In this document: positions 33,647 to 46,101 of the stretch, one piece after another | Layout: each line of letters opens with the position of its first letter | How positions within the stretch are numbered: the first letter of the stretch is position 1 | Assembly: GCA_003667245.1 (NCBI GenBank) | Contig: RCNN01000044.1 | Span: 62,001 to 126,000, forward strand | DNA: 64,000 nt | Reading direction: 5' to 3' | DNA from: Heterostelium multicystogenum | Taxonomy: Eukaryota; Evosea; Eumycetozoa; Acytosteliales; Acytosteliaceae | Made by a program: the position numbers and the translations under genes | Notes under the pieces: model-generated | What the model saw: the letters and a program-made list of their open reading frames with translations, nothing else | Database searches by the model: none | What the model was told of the DNA's origin: nothing

Positions 33647-36245
33647 TCATTTTTCTAATCTTTTATATTCAACTTTTTCCTTTTGTACTTTCTAAGAATG
33701 AATAAGATGATAATAATGATTAGTTTTTGTTTGAATAAAAGATGTTTATAATAATAGGTTGAGACTTACCTCTCCTCTTTCATCGAATAGCTTTTGAATA
33801 TCCTTTTTCAACTCTAACTTTTGAGATTCATCCGTACATTCATCCAGAGACTTTTGTAAATTGGTGAAATCTTCAATGTTCTTGGTGATGAACTTGTAGA
33901 TCTGTTGGTATCGAACGTATTTCTTTCTTGAGGTTTCCACCAGTAGTTTGTAATCGTCTTCGTTGTTGATCGTAAACATGATATTACTGCTGCCTATCAC
34001 AATGTTGCAATGATTGTTGTTGTTTGAATCATCTTTGTAATTACGAATAGTTTGACTATTATGTCCACCATTGTTATAGATTTCTCTTTCAATAATCGAT
34101 TGCTGCTCTCTTTCTTTTTCTTTGATCTCTCTTTCTCTTTGCTCTTTCTCTTTTTGTTCTCGCTGCTCTCTTTCCTTCTGTTCTCTTTCTTTCTGCTCTC
34201 TCTGCTCCCTCTCCCGCTGTTCCTTCTCTTTCTGCTCTCTCTCCTTTTGCTCTCTTTCTCGCTGCTCTCTTTCCTTTTGTTCTCTTTGTAGTTGCTGCTC
34301 TCTCTCCTTTTCACGTTGAATCTGCAACTGTTGTTCTTTTTCTTTTTCGCGCTGTTGTGGCGTAGTTTTTCTATCTTTTTCCTTTTCCCTTTCTCTTTCT
34401 CGCTCTCTCTCTTTTTCTCTTTCTTTCTCTCTTTGTTCCCTTTCTTTTTGTTCTCTTTGAAGCTGCTGTTCGCGTTCTCTCTCCTGTTTTTTCTTTTTCT
34501 CTTTGTTCTCTCTCTTGCTTTTCTCTTTTCTCTTTCTCTCTCCTGCTTTTTCTTTCTCTCTTTGCTCACGTTCTTTTTCTCTCTCTTGTTTCTCTTTTTC
34601 TCTCTGTTCTCTTTCGATTTCTTTTTCCTTTTGTAATTTCAAAGTATTGCTATTGGTTGGTAAAGATGATTTGCTTGGGACTATATCATTGATTGTGTTG
34701 TTTGTAGGCAATCCATTTAGTTGTGAACTTGCTGTAATGATCGGTTGCTTGGATGGCTTCTTTAAGCTTGATGATGATGGCTCCAATTCCATTGGCACTG
34801 GTGAAACTCTATTACTACTTGCTGGTAGATTGGATGGTTCATCGTCCTCCACCTGATATTTAGATGTCGACTTAATGGGTGCGGGTGTTGGAATGGGTGA
34901 TTTCAATGTTTCTGTAGACTTCTGTTCATTCTTTGTCCAAGGCAGTGCTTGATCTGATAAGAGAGATTGTTTTGATGTATTATTACTACTACTACTATAT
35001 TTACTATTATTATAACTATTTTGTGGCGAAGATGGTGGTGATACAGGTGGCGAAGTACCCTCCACTTGATAAAGTTGGAGGATATAACTTATTAGATTTG
35101 TTTGATGTAGGTTGTGTTGTTGATTTTCTTGATGCTGGATGTAACTGCTGTTGTTTATTGGTAATTGGTTTCGATGATGATGTTGATGATATTGGTGATA
35201 CTTTGGTTGAGGATGGTGTTGATGATATTGGTGGTGATTTCGACTGTCCACTATTACTCTTGATTGATGAACTTGGTTGTTGACGAGATGATGACTTGTC
35301 GGAACCTAACACCGAAGGAAGAGTTGGTAGTGGAGGTGATGTTGTTGTAATTGTAGGTATATTTAATGAAGGTGATGTAAAACGACTACTATTATTATTA
35401 TTGCTACTACTATTGATATTACTGTTGGTGGGGAGTGGTGATAATGATTTTCTTGGTGATATTGTTGGAGAAGTTCCGGTCTCTGGTGAAAGTGGTATGG
35501 GAGACAACGAACTGCCATTGCTACTACTACTGTTAACTGGCAAACTGTTGCTGTTTGTTGGTAACCAGAATGTTGCTGTGAAATAGTTGACATGACCGAA
35601 AACAATGTAGATGAAGTGGAAGTAGTCTTGTTTCCTGCATATCGCTTAGGTGGTTTGGATGGCAACGTCTGCGAAGATGTTGATGGTGTTGAAAATTTAG
35701 GTATTGGTGATGTCTTTGCTTTTCTTCCAGCTAAAAATTGAGTCAGTTAGTTCATCAGTAGCCATTGATCAGAATCTGTGTACTGCTCCATTTTTGGATT
35801 CTACTTACCTAAATCCAAAACCTGTACAGTGTGCTTGTTACGCTTTTCATTCTCTGCCTTTTGGCTCGAGTCTTTGATACGTCTACGACCATCCTCTGTC
35901 AGCGTAGTAGAGATATTCAACTTCTTTTTGATCGGTCCAATCTCAGAGTATTTATCTCCATTCTGGAGAAAACAATCTGCCTGTGAATCACCTAAACTAG
36001 TACACAGATAGTCAATGCCGTCAACTACAAACTTTGTCTACAGTGTGACCACAATACATCGTAATGTTAGGATAAACAATTGGAAAGCTGAAGTGTACTT
36101 TGATTGAACATACCTCATCGCCAAGAATGAATTTCATCGAAGCATTTCCTTTCTCTATTCTATCAAGCAAATCACTCGATATCTTAATGGACATCACAAA
36201 CTTTGCTGCGCCAGGATTGTTGGGTAATATTATTCCATCCTCCAT
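33647..36245 (-). CDS. ell: RNA polymerase II elongation factor ELL
   Basis: Exon 1 (36245-36114) and exon 2 (36037-35809) form the ELL N-terminal domain (FVMSIKISSDLLDRIEKGN, FVVDGIDYLCTSLGDSQADC, ISTTLTEDGRRRIKDSSQKA). Exon 3 starts at 35730 and holds a long Ser/Pro/Asn linker, then about 200 residues of alternating Glu/Arg/Lys/Gln (34050-34640). The occludin-homology domain follows (KYVRYQQIYKFITKNIEDF, DESQKLELKKDIQKLFDERG). The last exon (33691-33647) adds KVQKEKVEYKRLEK in phase. ELL suppresses Pol II pausing in super elongation complexes in the nucleus. Frame slips near 35560 and 35080 lie in the linker. The charged stretch is probably a single long helix. Confidence 0.85.
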
Positions 36246-36898
36246 ATCCTCGACAAGCTGCTCGATTTGATTTGATTGCCAAACAAATCCTTTCTTCCTT
36301 CCTACTTTACTTTATTAATTTCTACTAATAGATTTAGCCTTCAACTAAATGAATCCAATCCAACTAAAGTATCTGAACATATAGCATATAAGACCTTTTT
36401 GCTTCACTTCCTTTACAGTATCTTTCTTTCTTCTTCTCAATTATTTGTTTGTTTTTTTGTTTGTTGTTGTTGTAAAAAGTAACAATCAATCACTCAATCA
36501 ATCTAGATTGAATTAATACTAATGAATGACTAAAAATCTATATTTATAACTATACTTTTATTATAATACTAGTAGTGTCTATCTGTCTGTCTGTTTGTGT
36601 GTCTGTATGTTTTATTGTTGTGTTTCTCTCTATCTTTTTTGGTATTTTTTAAATTTAATATTATAATGTAATATTACATTACATGCTCACTAACTTGCAC
36701 AAAAAAACTCAGTAAAAATGAAAAAAAAATGGAAGAAACAAACAAGTTTGAACTAACCGGTTTGTTAGGTAGATAAACAAATCTGCAGGTAAACTGTCAT
36801 TCATTATTTTCATTTCAATCTCATTCTATTTATAAAATGACAATTCATTGTCAAACATTGATTCTATCACTTGTTTGATTGTTTGCTTAATTGAATAC

Positions 36899-36931
<33 letters not shown>

Positions 36932-37307
36932 CTTATTATAAGATAAAAATAAAATGTTACTTTTATTTATTTCGATTCGAATCGATTAATTAATTAATTA
37001 AATGGTTAATCTTGTTAATAAATAATAATTGTTGATGATATGATTTAATATCAGTTTCGATATGATATGATATGATATTTAATATTGTGCTCATACGAGC
37101 ATCATATAGTTAATAATATTTGTCCTGTCTCTCTACACTTATCTTATCTTATCTTTCTGCTTTTTTTTGTATATTTTAATAATAATATTATTATTATTAT
37201 ACTGAAAGTATACCATCTAATTGTTTTAAATATATGTGAAATGATGTTTTTAAATATATGATTATGAATTGGCTCTATAATAATAATGATAATGATAATA
37301 ATATGAT
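36246..37307. other. intergenic spacer with TGAT microsatellite
   Basis: AT-rich DNA lies between two minus-strand genes. It contains about eight TGAT/ATTG units near 36898-36931 and several AT palindromes. I see no gene. Confidence 0.6.
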
Positions 37308-38223
37308 TCAATTGTTTTTGTTTTGTAATAATTCTTTAGCATACTCTCTCTTTTTGGAGTATGGGTGGTTGGTTGGTTCGATTTGCAGGTCGTTGGCAAT
37401 GAGTGTTTGGACACGCTTGGCAAAATCTGCGTCGGTTTTCGTCCTCCTGGATACGTTGGGTTGGCAAGATGTGGAGATCGAACTCGTTGTATGGTACGAG
37501 AATCCACCAGAAGAAGTTCTTGAACCAGCTGCTGTTGATGTAGTCGACGTTGACTGGCCATGGCGAAGTGATCTTCATTGCGATTGGTGTGACACCGTGT
37601 CCAGTCCAAATACAAACTTCTGGAACATCATCATACCACGCTGTCCGTTGGTGAGTCCACCCTCTGGGTACAAGAGCAATGGCAAATTGCTGTTGGAAAG
37701 TGCGTCGATGACGTCTTGACGTGCCTTGTTTCTGTCGGTCTGGTCAACGTAGATACCGTCGAACTTACGGTACACTTGACCGACAATTGGCACCTTGGAG
37801 ATGTGTGCGGCGACCAAACAGTGGAAAAAGTCCAAAATTGCATAGATTGGATATGGATCAAAGTCGGAGATGTGGTTGGAAACGATGATACGGGCAGCAT
37901 TTGGGTCGCCGAGACGTGGCATATTCTCACGTCCACGGATCTTGGTTACGATACCCATGGAAAAACATAGCAGTGGACGAATGATGGTACGGAAGCTCTT
38001 TGGCATCAGCAAAAGCAATGAAAAAACAATGACATTGAGTGCCAAACGGAATGGCCAAATTGCCAAACCAATGGCAATACAAAGCAAACAACAGGTGACG
38101 CACAGTGAATGGTTTCTTCCAACGTCCATAATTAAAAAGATCCTTCAACTCTACTGTATTGCTGACTTGAGAGGCTCCATCCAGCTCGACCTCGTCCAAA
38201 TTATTTCTTCTATGTACAGGCAT
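37308..38223 (-). CDS. AUP1-like ER acyltransferase-domain protein
   Basis: Intronless. The N-terminus is followed by a hydrophobic hairpin (LAIWPFRLALNVIVFSLLLL) typical of monotopic ER and lipid-droplet proteins. The acyltransferase core has NHISDFDP (HX4D motif) and LYPEGGLTNG (motif III). After it, SSWFKNFFWWILVPYNEF and a C-terminal segment FAKRVQTLIANDLQ match AUP1, a lipid-droplet and ER-degradation factor. The reading ends at a TGA at 37308. The CUE domain and E2-binding region of animal AUP1 are absent, so only the core is kept. Frame slips occur near 38100 and 37440. Alternatives are a related LPCAT/AGPAT enzyme. Lipid-droplet location is inference. Confidence 0.8.
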
Positions 38224-40017
38224 TATTTATTTTATTTTTTATATACAACACAACAAACAACAACAAATTTCTAAAAACTTTATCTATAGTCTTCTAACTG
38301 CTTCTACTACTTCTATTGAACTACTCTACTACTACTACTATTACTATTACTACTTTTTAATTTATGTCGGACTTTAAAAGTAATTATCTGTGTTCCATAT
38401 AAAAACAGGGTAATGTATGATTGGTGGTATAATTATGTGTGAAATTTCAATATGGAACAAAAGTAATACTACTATATTTGACTATACAAATATGTAATAT
38501 CGCTTATTGTTCAATATACTACTTTTGAATATGATATATTGTAAATGTGTGTTATTACTGTTGTTTATTATAAATATTATATTATATTATATCTCACACA
38601 ATGAAATAATATTTAGAGATATATATGTATATATGTATATATGTTGTTATTAAATACTATTAGGTTAATAGTATTTCAAACAACTTGTGTTGATAAAATG
38701 AAAATAGATAAGATATTATTTAATTATTATTAAAATAACAAATATTAAAATATAGAGAGAGAAACTATGTAATAGTTGATGGAGTATGAAAAGACAGATG
38801 TTGTTGAATTGTTGATCAGAACAAGTGTAAAATACTTGAGGTGATTTGTGGCGACTATCACCGGCTTTATTTGTCAATGTAGGGTAGGATGATGTTGACT
38901 TAAAGTGTGTTTATTGATTAAAGAATTCCTCTTCTCCTTTTCCTTTTCTTTCATTTCGAAACGATTGATTGCCTACTGAAAAGGTGGTTTATGCTCATGA
39001 AAAAGGTAACCCTACAATTGTTGTAGTTGGCACTACAGCACTCCACTACAAATCCACAATAAAGGTGACTAATATTTGCAGAGAAAAAAAAACAACAAAG
39101 CAAAACAAAACAATCCAAACCATCTTTCATGCTCTGATATGTAATGGAAATTCACACCAAAGCCCACAGCTTCCTCACGTTTTTTTACTTATTACTATTG
39201 AGTAGTTATTATTGGTTAATGTTTTTTTGTTTTTTTGTTTTTTGAAAATTAATTAAATTTAATAGATATCAAGTAAGTTTTTCCGGCTCTTTGCAGAAGT
39301 TTTTCACACACACATGAAAATCAAAAAAATCTTAAAAATAGCTGAGCTTTGTTTTTGTTTCTGAGGGCTTGCCAAAATTTCAATTTCATTCATGTATAAA
39401 ATCGGGCTAGTTGTCATGAAGTCTTTGGATATGATGTATCTTGTTGAGACCAGTTACTGTTGATATTTCTCATTAGAAACAAACATTGATTCCATCTAAG
39501 CAATCTAAAAGATCTGAAAATTAATTGGAAAAGTTTACTAGTATAATATTCATTTAATATTCACCAACATCAATACCCTTTTTTATCTAAGATATTAACT
39601 AGATATATATAGATATTTTCATAAAATTTAGTATTAAAAAATAAAATTCAAGTCCGAATTTTTATTTTGCAACAGACACCATCTATCATTAGACAAAACC
39701 AACAATTCGATCAAACAGGGCAGGTTGTTGAATTTCTTTTCGAAAGCAAAGTTGACTTCAACAATACTGGGATGTCAGAATATAAAGATTTAAGAATAAA
39801 TTATCAATTAATTATTTAAAACAAGAACGAAGCCTCTTCATTTTGTTTTTACTAACTAAAATAATTAGACATAGGTGTTTTTATGATTGTTTTGTTGGGG
39901 GATTTTATCTGTTTGTGATACATTATTTTTAAAAGAAAGATTAAACTTTTAAATCTTTTTTTTTATAATTTATTCATAATATTATTATTAAATAAGTTTT
40001 ATAAAAAAGAGGGGAGT
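38224..40017. other. intergenic region with two small hairpins
   Basis: 1.8 kb lies between two minus-strand genes. A less AT-rich patch at 38820-39070 has two hairpins: a 6-bp stem at about 38840-38862 and a 9-bp stem with one bulge at about 39020-39050. It may be a small RNA gene or promoter DNA. A patch at 39660-39820 is open in two overlapping frames, so coding cannot be argued. The rest is A/T runs. Confidence 0.5.
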
Positions 40018-40687
40018 TTAAATCTTGTTGAAGGCGGTGATGTCAACACTTTGTACATAATCTTCAAATGCCTCGATTTGCTCAGTGAGATCATCGAGAC
40101 TGACTAAATCATCAACAACACACCAAGTTGATTGAGGAGCTTCTTGATACCCATAACCAACTGGGACCAACTTTGAGGCACCCCACAAGAGACCGTCCAT
40201 AGCGATGGAACGGACAGATTTCTCCAACTCACCCATATCGGTGGTGTCATCCCATGGCTTGACATCCATCATGATGGATGACTTAGCAAATGACCTTCTC
40301 CTTTGGCTTCTTCAAAGCTTCAGCAGCCTTTCTACGCTCTTCCAATTGCTTCTCGTATTCTTCATCGTCATCAGAACCGAATAAGTCGACATCATCATCA
40401 TCAGCTTTGGCGGCGGCGGCTGGGGCAGCAGCGGCAGCAGTGACGGTGACAGTTTCGGCGACCTTCTCGAATTGAGATTGCTCATCAGCAGTGTAGGATT
40501 GGATGGTGACGAACCATCTGTTGGCATGTGGGAACTTGGTGGCACATGGGGCAGTACCAACCAAACCGAAAGCTTGGACATCAGCAGATGATGGAACAAA
40601 TCCAACAATGTAGGTCTTGTCGGCCAAGTACTCGTTAAGAGCCTTGAGACCAGCTTCAGTGTTCAATTCAGCAGAGAATGATGGCAT
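40018..40687 (-). CDS. translation elongation factor 1-beta (eEF1B-beta)
   Basis: The N-terminal GST-C-like domain ([20 protein letters not shown]) is followed by an Ala-rich linker and the acidic [15 protein letters not shown] segment. The central KPKEKV element leads into the guanine-exchange domain ([53 protein letters not shown]). The protein reloads eEF1A with GTP in the cytosol. Length and domain order are normal for the family. A three-T run near 40288 contains one extra base. With one base fewer, the KVIAKSSI junction is in frame. It is intronless, as expected for a highly expressed gene. Confidence 0.96.
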
Positions 40688-41922
40688 TTTACTATATATT
40701 TAAAATAAAATAAATGTAAGTATTTTTATATAATTTAATTTGCTTAATAAACAGCTTTAAACATTAAGAATAGAGCAAATCGAAATTAACATTGTGGATA
40801 TTTACAAATGATGATCAGGAAAGATTGTAAAATTAGACTTCTTTTGATGATTGTATATAAAATATTTGTATAGTTGTTTTAAAACTTGGTGTCAAGTGAA
40901 CATAATGTAATAATTTAGTTTATATTATTATTATTATTATTATATATTTTATGATAGGTATTAAGAACAGGGAATATAAAGCTTGGTTTATATTGTATAC
41001 CAAAAGAAAAAAAACAAGCAGTGGTGTGATAAAGTGGGAAATTTCACAGAGTCCAACACTAGTAAAATTTCCATATTTTAATATCAATATCTTTATAATT
41101 CCGATTTATGTCATGATCAATATTGAAGCTGTAGATCACCTATTGATCTTTATGTGTTCTTCTTCTTTTTCATTCATAACTGCCTAAATCATATTAATCC
41201 TATCCTATCCTATCTGCTCATATTATAATCCAATTTAATCTTCATTAAAAGTATGCTGTGGCTAAACTACTAACTAACTGTACCAATATATTTGAGTATA
41301 GTTGATTAAAGTCAGAGAGATGATATCTAGTTTAAGATATTTCTGATGATCACTATTAATCAACAATTTTTTTTTTAGTGATCATAATAATATTTATTTG
41401 AAAGAATATGATATTTAATCACATCACAACACAAAGAATGGAAACGGTAATAGGACGACTAGTCTAGAAATGTTTAAAGCTAGATGTATGTTCTTTAAAT
41501 ATTTAATTTTGTTAATACAAACCTGTATATATGTGTTGTTGTGTGAGTGACAAGAGAAAGTGAAGACAATTTCGGTGTGTGTTTTGTTGAAAACCAAACT
41601 CTATCAAATTTCAAACAAAAATTTTGGATGAGACTCACGTTAAACAAACAAAATAAAAAATTAAATAAATTTAAAACGTTATTGGGTTTTTTAAACAACC
41701 AAAGCTTTGATTTAAGTTTAACTTTGTTCTTCTCAATAATATTATTTCAACGTTACCTCCAAAAAATTAAAGGTTTCAAGATTTTTTAATATGTGGGAAC
41801 TCAATTTAAAATTAAATATCAATTAATGTGGTGGTGAAGTTAAAATTAATTTAAAACATATTAATTAGGATTTATTTATTTATAACACAGACATAACACA
41901 CACACACAGACAGTCAAAACAG

Positions 41923-41955
<33 letters not shown>

Positions 41956-42379
41956 TATTAATATCAATTTTAAAAACAAAACAAAACAAAAAAACAAATA
42001 TATTTTGAAATAAATAAATTAATTTAAACAATAATAGCATATTTTACCTTTACTAGATTAAATAAACACAAAAACACCAGTACAAATAAAAAATTTAAAA
42101 ACAAAAAACAAAAAACACCAAAAACCAACAACAAACAACAAACAACATCCAACAACAATAATAAACAATTAATCTTTAACACTGTAACAATAGTATTAAG
42201 TTGTTATATTAGTTTAGTTGCAATCTTATCTCCATCTTATCAACATCAAATTATATTTCATTACTAAAAAGAGATTGTTATTGCATTTGTTGTCAAACTT
42301 GGGTTAGATCAAAGTAATACTTTTTTTTACTAATTTTGTCTATCTCTCAACTTGTTGCATATATTTAAACCAATTCTTG

Positions 42380-42418
<39 letters not shown>

Positions 42419-42585
42419 CAGCAACGGCAGCAACAGTATACAATAACAATAATAAGTCGTAGTTAGTTAGTTAGTTAATTATTTATTAGGCTCAATAGTA
42501 ATAGCAATTATTATATTAGTTATTGTTATTGTTTACATTTTCTATCATTTAATCATTTAAATTACTTTAATCTTCAATCAATTGA
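40688..42585. other. long divergent intergenic region
   Basis: 1.9 kb lies between eEF1B-beta (minus) and GID4 (plus). It has an ATT run near 40925-40945, A-rich DNA at 41900-42150, and a CAA repeat near 42379-42417 just upstream of GID4. Open frames at 40951-41187 and 41547-41789 are low-complexity or lack a plausible start, and I do not call them genes. Confidence 0.55.
42379..42417. repeat. CAA trinucleotide repeat
   Basis: About thirteen tandem CAA units lie in the leader or promoter region upstream of the GID4-like gene. Confidence 0.85.
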
Positions 42586-42672
42586 TTCAAGCAGTGTTAT
42601 TTTGTTAAACCTGCAGTTTGGATAGTAACCTTTGCGAAACTACCAAACATCTTAAATCACTCAATCCTGGCT

Positions 42673-43318
42673 GTGGAACATATCGTCGTCAATAATGACT
42701 CCTCTTCAAAGTTTGCGTTGTATCCAGGTAGCAGGTTCACTGGCTCACAAAAGAGTGAGAAGACATTGTACCCAGTTTATGTAGATATCAAGAGTGTCGA
42801 TTTCAAACAATTCAATACTCTCTGGATACTTAACTATATCTGGTTTAACAGAAGTAAGAGATCCCAAGTTATAATAATAACAAGCAGCACACTAATCTTT
42901 TTTATTTCAATAGCAATATCCTGTTTTAACTACATTTTTTGAAGCAGAAATCATTGGTGATAAATATCCATTTCTAACAAGAAAATGGTTTGCAAACGAA
43001 AATGTGGATATGGAGCACTGGAAGCAATTCAGTCCTGCTTTCGATCCTTATTTAAACAAGTTCAACAATGACGATTTCAAACCAGATTTCACCAACAGTG
43101 ATTATATATTTATGCGTTGGAAAGAATATTTTTTGGTTCCAGATCACCATGTCCGCACTATTGATGGTGCATCTTACGAGGGATTCTATTATATCTCATA
43201 TCAAATTTCAACTGGTATCATTAAGGGATACTACTATCATCATCATAGTGAGTGGTATCAATCATTGGAGCTAAAGCACGAAAGACAAAATTGTTTCTCA
43301 GCCTTTGATTTCAGATAA
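42673..43318 (+). CDS. gid4: GID4/Vid24 substrate receptor of the GID ubiquitin ligase
   Basis: The conserved beta-barrel begins with ALYPGSRFTGSQKSEKTLYP and, after one frame slip near 42822, gives LSGYLTISGLTE before the donor at 42854. The intron ends at 42913. Exon 2 (42914-43318) reads QYPVLTTFFEAEIIG, FLTRKW, DYIFMRWKEYFLVPDHHV, GASYEGFYYISYQ and YYYHHHSEWYQSLEL, all hallmarks of GID4. GID4 recognises N-terminal proline degrons for the GID/CTLH E3 complex and controls metabolic enzymes. No ATG is present in frame upstream. The frame is open from about 42586, so the true start is hidden by another slip or a short upstream exon. Confidence 0.9.
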
Positions 43319-44062
43319 GCAGTATACACGAAATTAAGACTTGGGCAATCTTCATTAGTTCATTCTTCAGCCACTTTTTGGCAATTTATATCTAATTATA
43401 ATAACAATTAACTGACATACATTAGGCACTATTTGGTTGTCTATCGAACAATAATATCAACTACTTTAAAGCTGTAAACGAAAGAAGCATTATCATCATC
43501 ATTATACTTTAGATTGATGCATCCCATTTGCAGATTACAATCAACTTCATATGGCGTCCACTTTTACATAACTCAACGTTCATTTGATTAAATAATTACA
43601 TCACTTTAATATTTAAACAACCCAAAAATGATTAATCATTTCTCAATCATTAAAACAATACGCAGAAATTTCGATTCTTACTTCACTTTCATTCATACAT
43701 CATCAATATTGGGACTAAAATTATTGTACTCCCTCAATATCTTTTTTACACAACTAAGTGTATCCAAACCATTTAACAATAAACTGTAAACATATTTAAA
43801 TTCTTAATTATTTTCAAAGACTCATTACTTTTTCGGACTCTGATATAGCATCCTTGTGTTCGATAGCACATATATGAAATATTCGGATAAACATATATTG
43901 TTGTGAAGAACAACTTTTTATTTACAGATCTTTAGATATAAAAGTAATTTAATCTGATTCTGCAAACTACTTATTATGTCAGAGGATATGCATAAAATCT
44001 AAAAAAAAACTTAAAATTAATCTATCAAGGAATATTTCATTTGAGTGTACTTGTTTGTCATC
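43319..44062. other. intergenic spacer
   Basis: AT-rich DNA lies between two plus-strand genes. I see no open frame, RNA gene or clear repeat. Confidence 0.55.
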
Positions 44063-45989
44063 ATGTTATCTATATCTAGGTCCTCTCTAGTTGCTAGATT
44101 GGCTTCTAGACAGCTACAGAAATCATCGCTTTTGCACCAATCAAAACCAAATAGTAGCTTCAAATCTGTGGTCTCTGCCTCTTTGGATGCTCGTAGTTTT
44201 TATAGTAGTCATAGCAATCAATCGAAACAGAATACTTTGAATCAAACTATTATACATCAGCAGCTACAAGAGCACCAAACAAACTATGTGCATCGTGTAT
44301 TGCGTTCCAAGCTGTTTATCCCTATGCAAAGGGATCAACCTTTAGATAAGGACATGCTAATGAGCCAGCTTTTGATGCAAAAAACAGGAATGATCAGAAG
44401 AGCATCACTTGGCATATATATGACTCTGCCACTTGCGCAGCGAGTACTCGAGAATCTCATCAAAATCATTGATCAGGAGATGAGCAATATCGGCGGTCAA
44501 AAGGTCACACTTCCCAAGCTTCTTGCAAAAGATCTGTGGGTGAAAACAGGTCGTTGGGAATCATCGGGTGACGAAGTAAGTTAGTTAGTTAGGAATGCTC
44601 ATTAATCTTTGACACTAATAACCAATGATCTATTCATTAGTTGATGAAACTAAAAGATAGAAAAGGCGAAGAGTATTGTCTAGCACCAACACACGAGGAG
44701 ATGATCACTTCGTTGGTTGCAAATGAACGAATTGCAACCAACAATCTACCACTTAAATTGTATCAAATAGGTGACAAGTATCGTGATGAGATTCGACCAA
44801 GATTCGGAATGTTAAGAGGACGTGAGTTTTTAATGAAAGATATGTACTCGTTTGACAAGTCAGTGGAGGATGCCGAGGAGACATATAACCTCGTAAAGAT
44901 AGCATATCACCGTATATTCTCTCGTCTCGGTGTAAATTACGCATGCGTCGATGCTGACAGTGGAAACATTGGAGGATCTCAAAGCCATGAGTTCCAGATC
45001 ATCACTGACGTTGGAGAAGACACAATTGTCAGTTGCTCTAAATGTGGACACTCTGCCAATCTCGAAAAGGCAGATGCCGAATGTGACCCACATCCCACAA
45101 ACTCTGCTATTAAATCCAGCTTTGCTATGATGAAAAATAGCGAAGGCAACACGACTATAGTTCAACTTTGGACATCGGCTAAGGACCAACCCAATCTTCA
45201 CTCCACAAAATCCCACTTTTCGCACATTGTTATGTTTGAGCCCATCGATGCACAGCAGAAGGATTTGATTTTGTCCAAAATCACCCAACACTCCAATCCG
45301 TGTATTCATTGACAAAGCCATTGAATCGAACTCCAACTTCAGCAAAATCTATCCAAATCTTCAAAAATCCTCTGATTCTGGTTTTACTATTGGAAGATTC
45401 CGTGAAGTGAAGGAGGGAGACCGTTGTGTACAGTCTTCATGTAGTACTGAGAAAGGAGTGATGATGTTTAAGCGTGGAATTGAAGTTGGACATATTTTCA
45501 GATTGGGAACCAAGTATTCAGTTCCTCTCAAGGCCAACATCAAGAGCTCTGCAGGTGTAGATGTTCCTATGGAAATGGGATGTTATGGAATTGGTGTCAG
45601 TCGTCTAATGGCAGCACTTGTTGAAGCCCACAAAGACAAAGTGGGAATCGTTTGGCCCCTCCAAGTCGCACCCTACAAATTGATCATTTTGCCACATTCT
45701 ACCGAGCTTGACACCGAGAGTTTGAAAGCGTGGAATAGAACTCTATGACTACCTTTCTAAAGATCCATTACTTACCAACCAAATAATTTTGGATGATCGT
45801 ATTGATCTAACATATTCACGTCGTATCAAAGAAGCAGCAATTCTAGGTATTCCATATATCCTCTTCATTACCCAAAGTAAAACCAACAAAGATAAGGACA
45901 TTTATGAATTAGAGGACAGATCAACTGGAGAGAAATCATTTTTCAATGCTGTTGAGTTACTTTATTTCTTTAGATTTAAATTATCATAA
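44063..45989 (+). CDS. organellar-type prolyl-tRNA synthetase
   Basis: The start chosen is the second Met (MLSISRSSLVARLASRQLQ), which opens a basic, Ser-rich mitochondrial presequence. An in-frame start 18 nt upstream is also possible. Exon 1 ends at 44575, the intron is 44576-44640, and exon 2 continues in phase. Class II motifs are visible (LYQIGDKYRDEIRPRFGMLR, GREFLMKDMYSFD, MGCYGIGVSRLMAALVE). An editing-domain insertion with a CSKCGH element lies between motifs 2 and 3, so this is the bacterial-type enzyme. The C-terminal anticodon-binding domain ends it. Frame slips occur near 45300 and 45740. Confidence 0.93.
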
Positions 45990-46101
45990 ACAGTTCCAAT
46001 AAATTATCAAATTGCATTGGATTAGAAATACTTTCATTTGGAACCCAATATTATTAATATTTAAACTATATTTATATTTATTTTTTTTATTATTTAAACC
46101 T

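Noticed and set aside
34052..34856. Plus-strand open frames rich in Leu, Phe and Ser opposite ELL
   Set aside because: They are shadows of the charged Glu/Arg/Lys/Gln repeat on the minus strand.
39660..39820. Possible orphan exon on plus
   Set aside because: Two overlapping frames are equally open and neither has a start or a clear splice partner.
40951..41789. Two plus-strand open frames upstream of GID4
   Set aside because: One is A/T low-complexity and the other lacks an ATG. Composition matches intergenic DNA.
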